Source: Filomicrobium sp.
GTDB taxonomy: Bacteria; Pseudomonadota; Alphaproteobacteria; Rhizobiales; Hyphomicrobiaceae
Length of the DNA stretch: 64,000 nucleotides
Direction of reading: 5' to 3'
Assembly: GCA_017792465.1 (NCBI GenBank)
Contig: CP051234.1
Location: forward strand, 4,406,905 to 4,470,904
Positions 8,879 to 17,200 of this stretch are shown here, piece after piece. How positions within the stretch are numbered: the stretch's first letter is position 1; each line of letters opens with the position of its first letter. The position numbers and the translations under genes were made by a program. Below the pieces are notes generated by a model. It searched no databases. It was given only the letters and a program-made list of their open reading frames with translations, and had not been told where the DNA came from.

Positions 8879-10078
8879 ATGAGCGACACAGCGATGATGC
8901 AGGATGTCCCTTTCATCGATCTGGCTGATCCGAGCGTTTCGGTGCGATCGCAGCCCGTGAAGGATGCGCGCAAAGCCAGTTGGTATGCGAAGACGCCGTA
9001 TGGGTTGGCCGTCTTGCGCCATGCGCAGGTTCAAGCCTTGTTGTTGCACGACAAGTTGCGACAGGGCAGCCACGCGTGGCCGGATCATAACGACGTCAAA
9101 GGACTGTTCGCCGACTGGTGGGGGCGGACGATCCTGGTACGCGAAGGGGCGGATCACGCGCGCTTGCGCAAGCTCGTTAATGCCGCGTTTGCCCCTCGGA
9201 TCATCCATGCACTGCGGCCGTCTTTCGAGGTGCTTGCCAATGAATTGGCCGACGAGATCGTGTCCAAGGGTGAATGCGATTTCATGTCGGAGTTCTCCGA
9301 TCCTTACGCTGCGCGCGTGCTGTGCATGATCCTGGGACTGCCGCGGGAAGAGGCGGCTCACGTTCTTGAAGTGTCAGCGCAGATGGGGTTGGCGCTCGGC
9401 GTCTCGTTCAAGGAGAACGAGGAGATCATCGAAAAGGCGACGCATCAAATGTTCGCCTACGCCGACGGGCTCGTCGAGAACCGCCGCAATATGCCGGGCG
9501 ATGATTTCATGTCGACGCTTGTTGCAGCCAGCGATGACAATGACCGGCTGTCGGATGAAGAACTGCGCGACATGATCGTGATGCTGGTGTTTGCCGGCAT
9601 CGATACAACTCGAAATCAGCTCGGATTGGGGCTGGCGATGTTTCTTGAACGTCCCGATCAATGGGAAATTCTTGCAGCAAATCCGGAGCTGGCGCCGAAG
9701 GCGGTCGAGGAAGTTTTGCGCGTGCGCCCGACGATCACCTGGGTGACGCGCGAGGCGATTGAAGACTTCGAGTACGAAGGGCTGACGATCACGCGTGGGA
9801 CGACCTTGCATCTTCTTTCAGAAGCGGCCGGAACGGATCCGAGCGTCTTTGAACCCGGCTTCGATATTACGGCTGATCGCAAACGTCATTTCGGATTTGG
9901 CGGCGGGGTGCACCATTGTCTCGGTCACGCTATCGCGCGCAGTGATATGAGCGTGGCCTTCTCGATCCTGCCACCGCGCATCACGAACATCAGGCCGGCA
10001 GGGACGCCGACCTATCTTCCCGATAGCGGCAATACTGGGCCGAAAAGTTTGCCGATCGCGTTCGACATCCGCGGTTAA
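8879..10078 (+). CDS. cytochrome P450
   Basis: A 399-residue soluble bacterial P450. The heme-thiolate loop FGFGGGVHHCLGHAIAR places the axial Cys at about residue 347. The I-helix oxygen-activation motif FAGIDTTRNQ and the ExxR motif (EEVLRVRP) are present. There is no membrane anchor. It needs a ferredoxin and reductase, and none is encoded nearby. Sandwiched between GS-like ligases and a glutamine-amidotransferase-like protein, it may hydroxylate or dealkylate a gamma-glutamyl-alkylamide, by analogy with gamma-glutamylated isopropylamine degradation in Pseudomonas. The family is certain; the substrate is inferred. Confidence 0.93.
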   Translation: MSDTAMMQDVPFIDLADPSVSVRSQPVKDARKASWYAKTPYGLAVLRHAQVQALLLHDKLRQGSHAWPDHNDVKGLFADWWGRTILVREGADHARLRKLVNAAFAPRIIHALRPSFEVLANELADEIVSKGECDFMSEFSDPYAARVLCMILGLPREEAAHVLEVSAQMGLALGVSFKENEEIIEKATHQMFAYADGLVENRRNMPGDDFMSTLVAASDDNDRLSDEELRDMIVMLVFAGIDTTRNQLGLGLAMFLERPDQWEILAANPELAPKAVEEVLRVRPTITWVTREAIEDFEYEGLTITRGTTLHLLSEAAGTDPSVFEPGFDITADRKRHFGFGGGVHHCLGHAIARSDMSVAFSILPPRITNIRPAGTPTYLPDSGNTGPKSLPIAFDIRG

Positions 10079-10090
10079 GGAGGGCATCAG

Positions 10091-10807
10091 ATGCGGTTAT
10101 TGGTGTTTCAGCATGCGCGCAGCGAGCATCCCGGAAGCTTGCGCAAGTTTCTCCAGGAAGACGGCATCTCATGGGACGCGGTCGAACTCGATGAGGGGGA
10201 CGCGATCCCCGATCTTGACGGCTACGACATGCTTTGGGTTATGGGCGGGCCGATGGATGTTTGGGATGTCGTCGAGCATCCCTGGCTCATCGACGAAAAG
10301 CGCGCGATCCGCAAATGGGTTCAAGAGTATCGCAGGCCGTTTCTTGGCTTCTGTCTGGGGCACCAACTGTTGGCAGATGCATTGGGCGGCACTTGCGGTC
10401 CGGCGCGGCAGCCTGAAATCGGTATTCTCGACATCACGCTCAATGGCGCTGGCGTCGGCGATCCGATCTTTTCAGGTCTGCCGCGTCAGCAACGATGCCT
10501 GCAATGGCATTCGGTGGAAGTCGCGCAACCGCCCGAAGGCGCGGTTGTCCTCGCCTCATCTCCGCAATGCGGCGTGCAGGCCATGCGCATCGGCAGCAAT
10601 GTCTGGTCGATGCAGTACCACCTCGAAATCGAAGACGACACGGTTGAGGAATGGTGCGCGATCCCGGCCTATGAAGAGGCCCTGCAGAAAAATCTGGGGC
10701 CAGAGGGCATTGGGCGCATGCGCAGCGATGCCGCGCGCTACATGGACGAGCTCAATGCGTCGTCGCGGACGTTCTATTCGAACTTCATGCGCATCGTTGC
10801 GCCTTAG
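10091..10807 (+). CDS. class I glutamine amidotransferase-like hydrolase
   Basis: A 238-residue stand-alone GATase domain. The nucleophile elbow GFCLGHQ places Cys at residue 88, and the His/Glu pair is in MQYHLEIE (His177, Glu179). It starts 13 bases after the P450 stop behind a perfect AAGGAGG. No synthase partner is encoded next to it. Free-standing class I members such as PuuD hydrolyse gamma-glutamyl amides, so here it may release the oxidised amine from glutamate at the end of the GS-P450 route. GMP-synthase-like domain proteins of unknown role are the alternative. Confidence 0.82.
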   Translation: MRLLVFQHARSEHPGSLRKFLQEDGISWDAVELDEGDAIPDLDGYDMLWVMGGPMDVWDVVEHPWLIDEKRAIRKWVQEYRRPFLGFCLGHQLLADALGGTCGPARQPEIGILDITLNGAGVGDPIFSGLPRQQRCLQWHSVEVAQPPEGAVVLASSPQCGVQAMRIGSNVWSMQYHLEIEDDTVEEWCAIPAYEEALQKNLGPEGIGRMRSDAARYMDELNASSRTFYSNFMRIVAP

Positions 10808-10941
10808 CCGGAAACGCAATTTTCCCAGTGAATTGAGGGCCGACGAGCGGTTTCGCGGCCTGATGATTAGGCGCGCCCGTAGGCAGCCTGCAAAGATTAT
10901 GGGCGATCATGCTGATTGTTTAATCATTACGCAGAAAGCGA

Positions 10942-10972
10942 TTGACAATTCCAATCACCACAAGCTTCTATA
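10942..10972 (+). promoter_or_regulatory. probable sigma-70-type promoter for amt
   Basis: TTGACA at 10942-10947 and TCTATA at 10967-10972, 19 bases apart, lie about 110 bases before the transporter start. The spacing is slightly long. A poly-A/AAAGTTTCTTCT motif follows directly at 10975-10990, in the likely start region. No sigma-54 signature was seen. Confidence 0.4.
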
Positions 10973-11079
10973 GGAAAAAAAGTTTCTTCTGAGGAATGTC
11001 GCGGATCTGTGCCGCGTCGCGTTAAGTCCGGCTGCTGCGGTGGTTGGGCGGTTCATCCATTCGAGCTTGGGACAGAGAA

Positions 11080-12411
11080 ATGGAACAACAACTGGCTGAT
11101 CTGGTCGCGAAAGTGGCCGCGCTCGAGAAGTCGAGCGGTATGATGGGAACCATCGATATCGAGATCTATTATTTCTGGGCGACGGCTTTCATGGTGCTTA
11201 TCCATGCCGGCTTCCTCGCCTACGAAATGGGGGCATCGCGCGCCAAGAACGTTCTGGCGTCCGGCATCAAGAACATTCTGGCCTTTGCCTTCATCGTTCC
11301 GACTTTCTATTTCTTCGGTTGGTGGATTTATCTGGCGTTTCCGCACGGCTTTGTCCCTTCGTCTGACGGTGATGCCGGTTTGCCTTGGGCGACGGCCATG
11401 GGGCCCAACCTCTCTGACAACGCGACGGGTGTCTTCTGGGCGGCGTTCACGCTGTTTGCGGCGACGACGGCGTCGATCATGTCGGGTGCCGTTATCGAGC
11501 GCATCAAGGTTTATGGATTTGTGATCCTGGCGATCCTGCTTGGCTCGTTTGCCTGGATCCTTGCGTGTGCTTGGGGATGGCATCCGGACGGATGGCTGTT
11601 GAAGAGCTACGGCTATCATGACTTCGGCTGCGCAGGCATCGTCCACGTCATCGCCGGCTTCTTTACGCTCGGCGTGTTGATGAACCTTGGTCCGCGCATC
11701 GGCAAATTCAATGCGGATGGTTCGGCCAACGATCTGCCCGGTCACAACATCCCCATGGTGTTGATTGGCTTGATGCTCATCATCGTCGGTTTCTTCGGCT
11801 TCCTGGCAGCTTGTGCAATTCTCAATGCGGGAGGCCAATGGACCAACATCTATGGTGAGCCGATGACGCTGTCTTCGGTTGCGTTCAATGCTCTGATGGG
11901 CTTCTCGGGTGGTCTGATCGGCGCCTGGGTGATGACGCGCGATCCGTTCTGGATGATGTCGGGCGGCCTTGCCGGCATCATCGCAGCAGCCGGCGGCATG
12001 GACATCTGGTACCCGCCGCTTGCCTTCATCATCGGGGCCTCCGCCGGTCTCACAATCAGCCTCTTCAACGACATGCTGACGAAGTTTGGACTTGACGATG
12101 CGGTCGGTGCGGTCGCGGTGCACGGCTGGGGCGGTGTTATCGGTGTCATGTCGGTCGGTGTGCTTGCCTCGGGCTATCCAGGACCTGACGGTTCTCCGGG
12201 CATTTCGCTTGTCGGTCAGTTCGTTGGCCTCGTCGTCTGCATCGCTGTCGGCTTCATTCCAGGCTTCGTCGGCTCGCTGATCCTGAAGATCTTCGGTTCA
12301 TTACGGGTGCCCGACGAGGCTCAGATGTTGGGGCTCGACAAGGCCAAGGTTCCGGTTTCGGCATATCCCGAATCCGGCACAGCGCCGGCTGCAACGGTTC
12401 CTGCTGAATGA
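11080..12411 (+). CDS. amt: ammonium/methylammonium transporter (Amt family)
   Basis: A 443-residue inner-membrane channel with about 11 membrane helices. The twin pore histidines are visible in CAGIVHVIAG and GAVAVHGWGG, and FNALMGFSGGLIGAW is typical of the family. The start ATG at 11080 is preferred to a TTG at 11044. The N-terminus lacks an obvious signal peptide and begins with a short amphipathic stretch before the first helix. Its position after the methylamine genes suggests it brings in methylammonium as well as ammonium. It is followed by a small membrane protein on the same strand. No glnK-type regulator is adjacent. Confidence 0.92.
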   Translation: MEQQLADLVAKVAALEKSSGMMGTIDIEIYYFWATAFMVLIHAGFLAYEMGASRAKNVLASGIKNILAFAFIVPTFYFFGWWIYLAFPHGFVPSSDGDAGLPWATAMGPNLSDNATGVFWAAFTLFAATTASIMSGAVIERIKVYGFVILAILLGSFAWILACAWGWHPDGWLLKSYGYHDFGCAGIVHVIAGFFTLGVLMNLGPRIGKFNADGSANDLPGHNIPMVLIGLMLIIVGFFGFLAACAILNAGGQWTNIYGEPMTLSSVAFNALMGFSGGLIGAWVMTRDPFWMMSGGLAGIIAAAGGMDIWYPPLAFIIGASAGLTISLFNDMLTKFGLDDAVGAVAVHGWGGVIGVMSVGVLASGYPGPDGSPGISLVGQFVGLVVCIAVGFIPGFVGSLILKIFGSLRVPDEAQMLGLDKAKVPVSAYPESGTAPAATVPAE

Positions 12412-12464
12412 AATCTCGGGGGGTGAAAACCCTACTATTACGGCCGCTCTAAAAGGAGTTTGAA

Positions 12465-12635
12465 ATGGCAAGTCCGATTACATCTTGGGAAGGTGCAGCT
12501 GAGTACTTTACCTTCGCCCACTCGCCTGCAGCGCTCTATGGCATCTTGATTGCCGCAGCTGCGTTCGTGGTTTTCGCAATCATCTTCGATGGCATTCACG
12601 AGACGGGTGCGTATAAGAAAATCAGCAAGTCGTAA
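12465..12635 (+). CDS. 56-residue single-helix membrane protein after amt
   Basis: A short gene with an excellent AAGGAG six bases before its ATG, 53 bases after the amt stop and followed at once by a terminator. The protein starts MASPITSWEGAAEYFTFAHS, then has one hydrophobic helix (about residues 22-41, ALYGILIAAAAFVVFAIIF) and ends in a short basic tail KKISKS. No family was recognised. The position and translation signal suggest a partner or regulator of the transporter. The reading of the gene itself is firm; the role is inference. Confidence 0.75.
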   Translation: MASPITSWEGAAEYFTFAHSPAALYGILIAAAAFVVFAIIFDGIHETGAYKKISKS

Positions 12636-12663
12636 CTTCGATTTTTGCTGATGCAAACGAAGG

Positions 12664-12694
12664 CCCGGCAGTGCTTCTTGCGCTGCCGGGTTTG
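12664..12694 (+). terminator. intrinsic terminator of the amt transcript
   Basis: Stem CCCGGCAG / CTGCCGGG (12664-12671 and 12683-12690) with a short loop, followed by TTTGTTG. It separates the plus-strand amine block from the minus-strand ligase gene that ends at 12715. Confidence 0.8.
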
Positions 12695-12714
12695 TTGTAT
12701 TGCGCGGGCGCGCA

Positions 12715-14316
12715 TCAGGAAGTCGGTTCGCCCTCAGGCAGTAACGCTTCCAGGTCTGCAAGCGAGTTAGCTTCATTAACCGGCTTGTCACGCCGCCATC
12801 GGTGGATGCGTGGGAATCTCAGCGCTATTCCGGATTTATGGCGGCGACTTTTTTGAATGCCCTCGAAGGCGATCTCGAAAACATGCTCGGCTTTCACCGA
12901 ACGAACCGGTCCGAACCGTTCCAACGTGTTTTTGCGCACCCAGCGTGTCAGCTCGTTGAATTCTGTGTCCGTCAATCCGGAATAGGCTTTGGTGAAGGGG
13001 ACGAGTTCGTTTCCGTTCCAAACGGCGAACGTGAGATCGGTGAAGAGATTGGCACGGCGTCCGTGACCCGACTGGGCGTAGATCATGACGGCGTCGACGG
13101 TGAGCGGGTTGACCTTCCATTTCCACCAGTCGCCTTTTTTTCGTCCGGCGAGATAAGGGCTCTCCTTTCGCTTCAGCATCAATCCCTCGCTGCCGACGTC
13201 GCGAGATTTTTCGCGTTCCGAAATCAGATCGTCCCACGCATCGAATTCGACGAGCGGCGATAACCGCAAGGTGCCGCCGATGTCGTTTTCGCCAATCAAT
13301 GTTTCGAGCGCGCGGCGGCGACTGGCGAAGGGTTTTGCGCGGATGTCATCGCCGCCGGTTTCCAATAGGTCATAGGCCTTGAAGACAACCGGAGCCTCGG
13401 ACAGCAGTTTCTTTGAGACCGTCTTGCGATTGATGCGGGTTTGCAGGGTTTGAAAACCAAGTGGACGGTCGTCGCGCCAGGGGAGAATTTCACCGTCAAG
13501 GACGGTGCCATCGGGAAGGAGGTCCTTGAAGGCGGTGAATTCCGGGAAGCGATCGGTGACGAGTTCTTCTCCGCGTGACCAGACGTAGAGCTCGCCGCCG
13601 CGAATGATGATCTGGCCGCGGATGCCGTCCCATTTGTGTTCGGCGCTCCAGTCGTCGGGTTGGCCGAGATCCTCAATTTCGCTCTCAAGCGGATGGGCAA
13701 GATAGAAGGGGTAGGGACGCGAGAGGTTTTCGCCAGGATTGTCGGCGAGTACCAGATCATCGAAGTTGATCGTGTCCGGTGTCCAGTCGCCCATCAAACG
13801 ATGCGCCAGGAGCGGTTCGTCAATACCGGTCGCCTGCGCCAGGGCCCGGGTCATGAGTTTTTGCGATACCCCGATGCGAAAGCCACCGGTGATGATCTTG
13901 TTGAACAAGAAGCGTTCGGTTCGATCCAAGGTTTGCCAGGCTGCCAGGATGTGGCGCTTCTTTTCCTGATCATCGACGCCTTGCAGAGCTTTTACGATTT
14001 CGATCCAATCTGAAAGCGTTTTGTCGCTTGCCCAGTTGGCGGGCGGGAGGATCAGCGCGATCGTTTCGGCCAGATCGCCGACGATCGGATAGGCCTCTTC
14101 GAAGAGCCAATCGGGGATGCCGGCTGCTTCGGCCGCCCATTCACGCAGAAGCGTCGTGGTGACTGTGCGCCGGGGCCGCTTGTGCGACAGCAGCGCGATC
14201 GTCCAGAGTTTGTCGCTGTCGTCGGCCTCGCGGAAATACTGAGCCAGTGCAGCGACCTTTGCGTTCGTCTTGGTTGTCTGGTCGAGTTCGGCAAACAGGC
14301 GTGCGAAGCGTTTCAT
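12715..14316 (-). CDS. ATP-dependent DNA ligase of the ligase/exonuclease damage-response pair
   Basis: A 533-residue ligase. The N-terminal half is the DNA-binding domain. The catalytic core begins with motif I EHKWDGIRGQ, whose Lys228 is adenylated, and continues with ELYVWSRGEELVTDRFPEF, DGEILPW and EGLMLKRKESPYLAGRKKGDW; the C-terminus is an OB fold. It matches the group named cisplatin-damage-response ligases, which are encoded with a metallo-beta-lactamase exonuclease, a DEXH helicase and the phosphoesterase PdeM. Here its start overlaps the exonuclease stop (ATGA), so the two are co-translated. The helicase and PdeM genes are not in the window. Confidence 0.92.
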   Translation of the reverse strand: MKRFARLFAELDQTTKTNAKVAALAQYFREADDSDKLWTIALLSHKRPRRTVTTTLLREWAAEAAGIPDWLFEEAYPIVGDLAETIALILPPANWASDKTLSDWIEIVKALQGVDDQEKKRHILAAWQTLDRTERFLFNKIITGGFRIGVSQKLMTRALAQATGIDEPLLAHRLMGDWTPDTINFDDLVLADNPGENLSRPYPFYLAHPLESEIEDLGQPDDWSAEHKWDGIRGQIIIRGGELYVWSRGEELVTDRFPEFTAFKDLLPDGTVLDGEILPWRDDRPLGFQTLQTRINRKTVSKKLLSEAPVVFKAYDLLETGGDDIRAKPFASRRRALETLIGENDIGGTLRLSPLVEFDAWDDLISEREKSRDVGSEGLMLKRKESPYLAGRKKGDWWKWKVNPLTVDAVMIYAQSGHGRRANLFTDLTFAVWNGNELVPFTKAYSGLTDTEFNELTRWVRKNTLERFGPVRSVKAEHVFEIAFEGIQKSRRHKSGIALRFPRIHRWRRDKPVNEANSLADLEALLPEGEPTS

Positions 14317-15356
14317 GGACTATTGCCGCCCGTTGATGCGGTCTCCGATACCAATTCTTCACGCGCGTCGGCGTCGAGATTTTCTCCTTCGAAGTCGGTC
14401 TGGACGATGCGGGCGTCGTAGCCTTGCGTTTCGAGCCAGCGGCGGAAGACGGATGTATAGCCGTGCGTGACGAAAACGCGTTCCGCGCCGCTTTCACGAA
14501 CCGCGTCGTTGAGCTGCTGCCAATCGACATGATCGGAAAGTACAAAGCCGCGATCTGCCGCTCGGCGGCGGCGGACGCCGCGCAGTGCCATCCATCCCGA
14601 GGCGACGGCTGTCGATGACGGGCCTAGCCTGCGCATCCAGGCCGAACCGAGTGCGGATGGTGGCGCGATGACGAGGCTGCCAGGAAAAATCTCGCGGGAT
14701 ATGCCTGGAACGATATGGGTGGTGTTTGGCAACCCGATGCCTTGCTCGCGTAGGACGGCATTCGTTGCTTCGACGGCGCCGTGGGTAAAGATCGGTCCGA
14801 TTGACTCATCGACGCCGGCCAAGACGCGCTGCGCCTTGCCGAGCGAATAGGCGCCGATCACGCTGGCCTTGCCTTCGGCGGCATTGGCGCGCCACCAGGC
14901 GTTGATCTCGCCGAAGACTTCCGATTGAGGCTGCCAATTGAAGACCGGCAGGCCGAAGGTGCATTCGGTGATCAGCGTGTGGCAGCGGACAGGTTCGAAC
15001 GTTTCTGTCAGTCCGTCAGGCTCGCACTTGTAGTCGCCGGTGAAGACCCAGACTTCGCCACGGTACGACACTCGGATTTGTGCCGACCCGATGATGTGGC
15101 CTGCGGGGTGAAAGGAAAATTCGACGCCGTTGATCGTGCGCTTTTCACCAAACTCGACAGTCTCGACATCGACGTCCAATCGGTGGCGGATGACGGGTGC
15201 GGCGGCGTTCGTTGCGAGGTAATGGGCGTGCCCGGGACGCGCATGATCGGAATGCCCATGCGTAATCAAGGCGCGGTCGACAGGCTTCCAGGGATCAAGA
15301 TAGACCCCGGCCTGCGGGCAGTGGATGCCCTTATCGGTAAACTCGAGAAGCGCCAT
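14313..15356 (-). CDS. ligase-associated DNA exonuclease (metallo-beta-lactamase fold)
   Basis: A 347-residue protein of the beta-CASP-like nuclease type. The metal motif THGHSDHAR lies near residue 33, with further ligands in HPAGHIIGSAQ, FTGDYKCEPDG and LSDHVDW, and the terminal His in VTHGYTSVFRRWL. It should trim DNA ends before sealing by the ligase encoded immediately downstream and overlapping by 4 bases. The protein length fits the ligase-associated exonuclease family. It is preceded by a strongly structured 180-base gap. Confidence 0.9.
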   Translation of the reverse strand: MALLEFTDKGIHCPQAGVYLDPWKPVDRALITHGHSDHARPGHAHYLATNAAAPVIRHRLDVDVETVEFGEKRTINGVEFSFHPAGHIIGSAQIRVSYRGEVWVFTGDYKCEPDGLTETFEPVRCHTLITECTFGLPVFNWQPQSEVFGEINAWWRANAAEGKASVIGAYSLGKAQRVLAGVDESIGPIFTHGAVEATNAVLREQGIGLPNTTHIVPGISREIFPGSLVIAPPSALGSAWMRRLGPSSTAVASGWMALRGVRRRRAADRGFVLSDHVDWQQLNDAVRESGAERVFVTHGYTSVFRRWLETQGYDARIVQTDFEGENLDADAREELVSETASTGGNSP

Positions 15357-15427
15357 GACGAATACTTATGCTGAATTCTGATGAATTCAAACGACAACGA
15401 GCCTCGTTGGGTTCCCGCGGATGGTGT

Positions 15428-15477
15428 GGGTGGCGACCTGCGGTCATCGGCTGGCGAACAGCCGAGCGATGCCACCC
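15428..15477 (-). promoter_or_regulatory. nested inverted repeat between gpx and the exonuclease gene
   Basis: Outer arms GGGTGGC / GCCACCC (15428-15434, 15471-15477) enclose inner arms CGGCTG / CAGCCG (15448-15453, 15459-15464) around a GCGAA loop. No U-run follows on either strand, so it is not a standard terminator. It lies 72 bases upstream of the exonuclease start and could be a Rho-related terminator of the glutathione peroxidase message or a structured leader. Confidence 0.45.
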
Positions 15478-15540
15478 GTTATGTGAGCTGTGTGACGACG
15501 CCTCGAAATGATTAGCGGTAATGTTCTGCCAATCCACTCG

Positions 15541-16119
15541 TCACGACTTCGGTGGAGAAATTTCGGCCAACTGCCGCTCAATGGCGGCTGTCAGTTCCGG
15601 CGACTGCGGTGTGACCCGTGTCGAAAAGCTTGTCACGCTAGCCCCGTCAGCGCCGATGAGGAACTTGTGAAAATTCCACCCCGGTTCGCCTTTCCCATCA
15701 AGCGACGCATTGATCCATTTATAGATGGCGTGTGCGCTGTCTCCCTTGACGCTGACTTTCTCGGTCAACGGGAAGGTGACGCCGAAGGCGCCTTTGCAAA
15801 ACTGTGCGATTTTTTCTTCGCCATCGGGTTCTTGGCGAAAGTCGTTGGAGGGAACACCTATCACGACGAGCCCTTGGTCCTGGTAGCGTTCCCAGAGTGC
15901 TTGCAAACCTTCGTACTGGCGCGTGAAGCCGCAAAACGATGCGGTGTTGACGATCAAAACAACCTTGCCTTGGTAGGCCGACATCGGCAGCGGCGATCCG
16001 TCGATCGAGGTAAATGCGAAGTCCGATAGCTTTTGGCGTTTTGCGGCGCCTGCCAAGATGATCGAGGGGGCCAAAATCATTGCCATCGCGATTATCGGAA
16101 GCATGAATTTTTTCAGCAC
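15541..16119 (-). CDS. exported glutathione peroxidase (cysteine type)
   Basis: A 192-residue peroxidase. The GTG at 16119 is chosen: AGGAGA lies 9 bases before it and it gives the signal sequence VLKKFMLPIIAMAMILAPSI ending near LAGA; an ATG at 16104 is the alternative. The catalytic Cys is in NTASFCGFT, the partner Gln in SNDFRQEP and the Trp in WNFHKFLI, so the active site is complete with Cys in place of selenocysteine. It should reduce peroxides or lipid hydroperoxides in the periplasm using thioredoxin- or glutathione-like donors. Confidence 0.87.
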   Translation of the reverse strand: MLKKFMLPIIAMAMILAPSIILAGAAKRQKLSDFAFTSIDGSPLPMSAYQGKVVLIVNTASFCGFTRQYEGLQALWERYQDQGLVVIGVPSNDFRQEPDGEEKIAQFCKGAFGVTFPLTEKVSVKGDSAHAIYKWINASLDGKGEPGWNFHKFLIGADGASVTSFSTRVTPQSPELTAAIERQLAEISPPKS

Positions 16120-16159
16120 GGAGGTGTCTCCTGGCTTCGCTTGGATTGAAGCATTTTTC

Positions 16160-17200
16160 TCATTCAGTTGGCTGGCAACTGGTCGGATGATCGGCGCAAC
16201 GCTTTGCGAAGCGACCGATGTTGTCGGCGAGCATCTGCAGCGCCTCAATGTTCAAGGGGATATGCCCGGCGGCCGGCAGCACGGTCGTTTCGGTGTTCCC
16301 GGGAATTCGGGAAATGAAGTCGGCGTTTGTCGCGGGCGGGATGTTATAGTCCAGCTCGGGCTGGAACAGAGCGACCGGGCAGAGATCGTAGTCTTCCGGA
16401 TCGATCGTTGGTTTGTGCCAGCGAAGACTGTCGAGAAACGCAAGCGGGAACATTCCTCCCAATGAGGCAGGGTCGCTGGCAAGGACCTCGTTCAGTCGCG
16501 GCTCATTGGAAATTGTCGTTGGGCTGGCGAAGGTCTTCAAAGGGATGTTGGGTTGAAATCCGCAGCGCAAGACGAAGCTGCCGATCTTCTCCATCAGCAT
16601 GCTCCAATCCGGGTTGGGTGCGATTTCGCGGCGAACTTTCTGCTGGCTCAAATCGATGAATGAGGTGGCGCAGACCCCGGCCACGCGATGATTGATACAA
16701 CTTACATCGTAGCTCAGCATGCCACCGACGCTAAAGCCGAACAGGACGACAGGACGATCATCGCGGCCGTGATCGGCATTGATATAGTCCGACACAAGCT
16801 GGACCCAGTCGGCGTAGCGGAACCGGCGATGTGGTGCTCTTGTGGCGCCGACATATGGCATGTCGATTGCCGACGTCTCATACCCAAGGCGCGCCAGCGC
16901 ATGGCCGGCGACCATCGACATCATTCGCGCATTCGTTCCCAGGCCGTGCAACATGAGCACGCGAACCGGGGACCCAGAGTTGCGGTAGCTGTCGATGTGA
17001 ATGGAGCAGCCGCGCCAGTCGTAGGTTTCTTCTTCGGGCTGTTCGGATGGCGGGATTTGCCACTGGGAGGGAAAGAAGCCTTGGATTTCGCGCCATGCGG
17101 GCGCGTCGTTATAGGAAGTCGGGCCCAAGTTGATCTGGCTGAAGGATTGGGGTTCGACGCCAGAGGCCGCGATTTCGTATTCAAACGATGAGGCTGACAC
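16160..17200 (-). CDS. alpha/beta hydrolase
   Basis: A 346-residue alpha/beta-hydrolase with MLHGLGTNARM (oxyanion region), nucleophile elbow GFSVGG, an acid in FQPELDYNIPP and the catalytic His in PAAGHIPLN. It has no signal peptide or transmembrane segment, so it is probably cytoplasmic. The N-terminal 70 residues are extra relative to the minimal fold and include an acidic EQPEEE stretch. The substrate is unknown: esterase, lipase or thioesterase activity are all possible. It lies 40 bases upstream of the glutathione peroxidase on the same strand and may share its transcript. Confidence 0.8.
   Translation of the reverse strand: MSASSFEYEIAASGVEPQSFSQINLGPTSYNDAPAWREIQGFFPSQWQIPPSEQPEEETYDWRGCSIHIDSYRNSGSPVRVLMLHGLGTNARMMSMVAGHALARLGYETSAIDMPYVGATRAPHRRFRYADWVQLVSDYINADHGRDDRPVVLFGFSVGGMLSYDVSCINHRVAGVCATSFIDLSQQKVRREIAPNPDWSMLMEKIGSFVLRCGFQPNIPLKTFASPTTISNEPRLNEVLASDPASLGGMFPLAFLDSLRWHKPTIDPEDYDLCPVALFQPELDYNIPPATNADFISRIPGNTETTVLPAAGHIPLNIEALQMLADNIGRFAKRCADHPTSCQPTE

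Noticed and set aside
8072..9361. Long minus-strand frame (429 codons) opposite the GS-like and P450 genes
   Set aside because: It is antisense to two well-supported genes, encodes an Arg/His-rich sequence without motifs, and results from GC-rich codon bias.
11053..12123. Minus-strand frame of 356 codons opposite amt
   Set aside because: Low-complexity Arg/Asp/His-rich translation mirrors the amt codons; no family signature or ribosome site.
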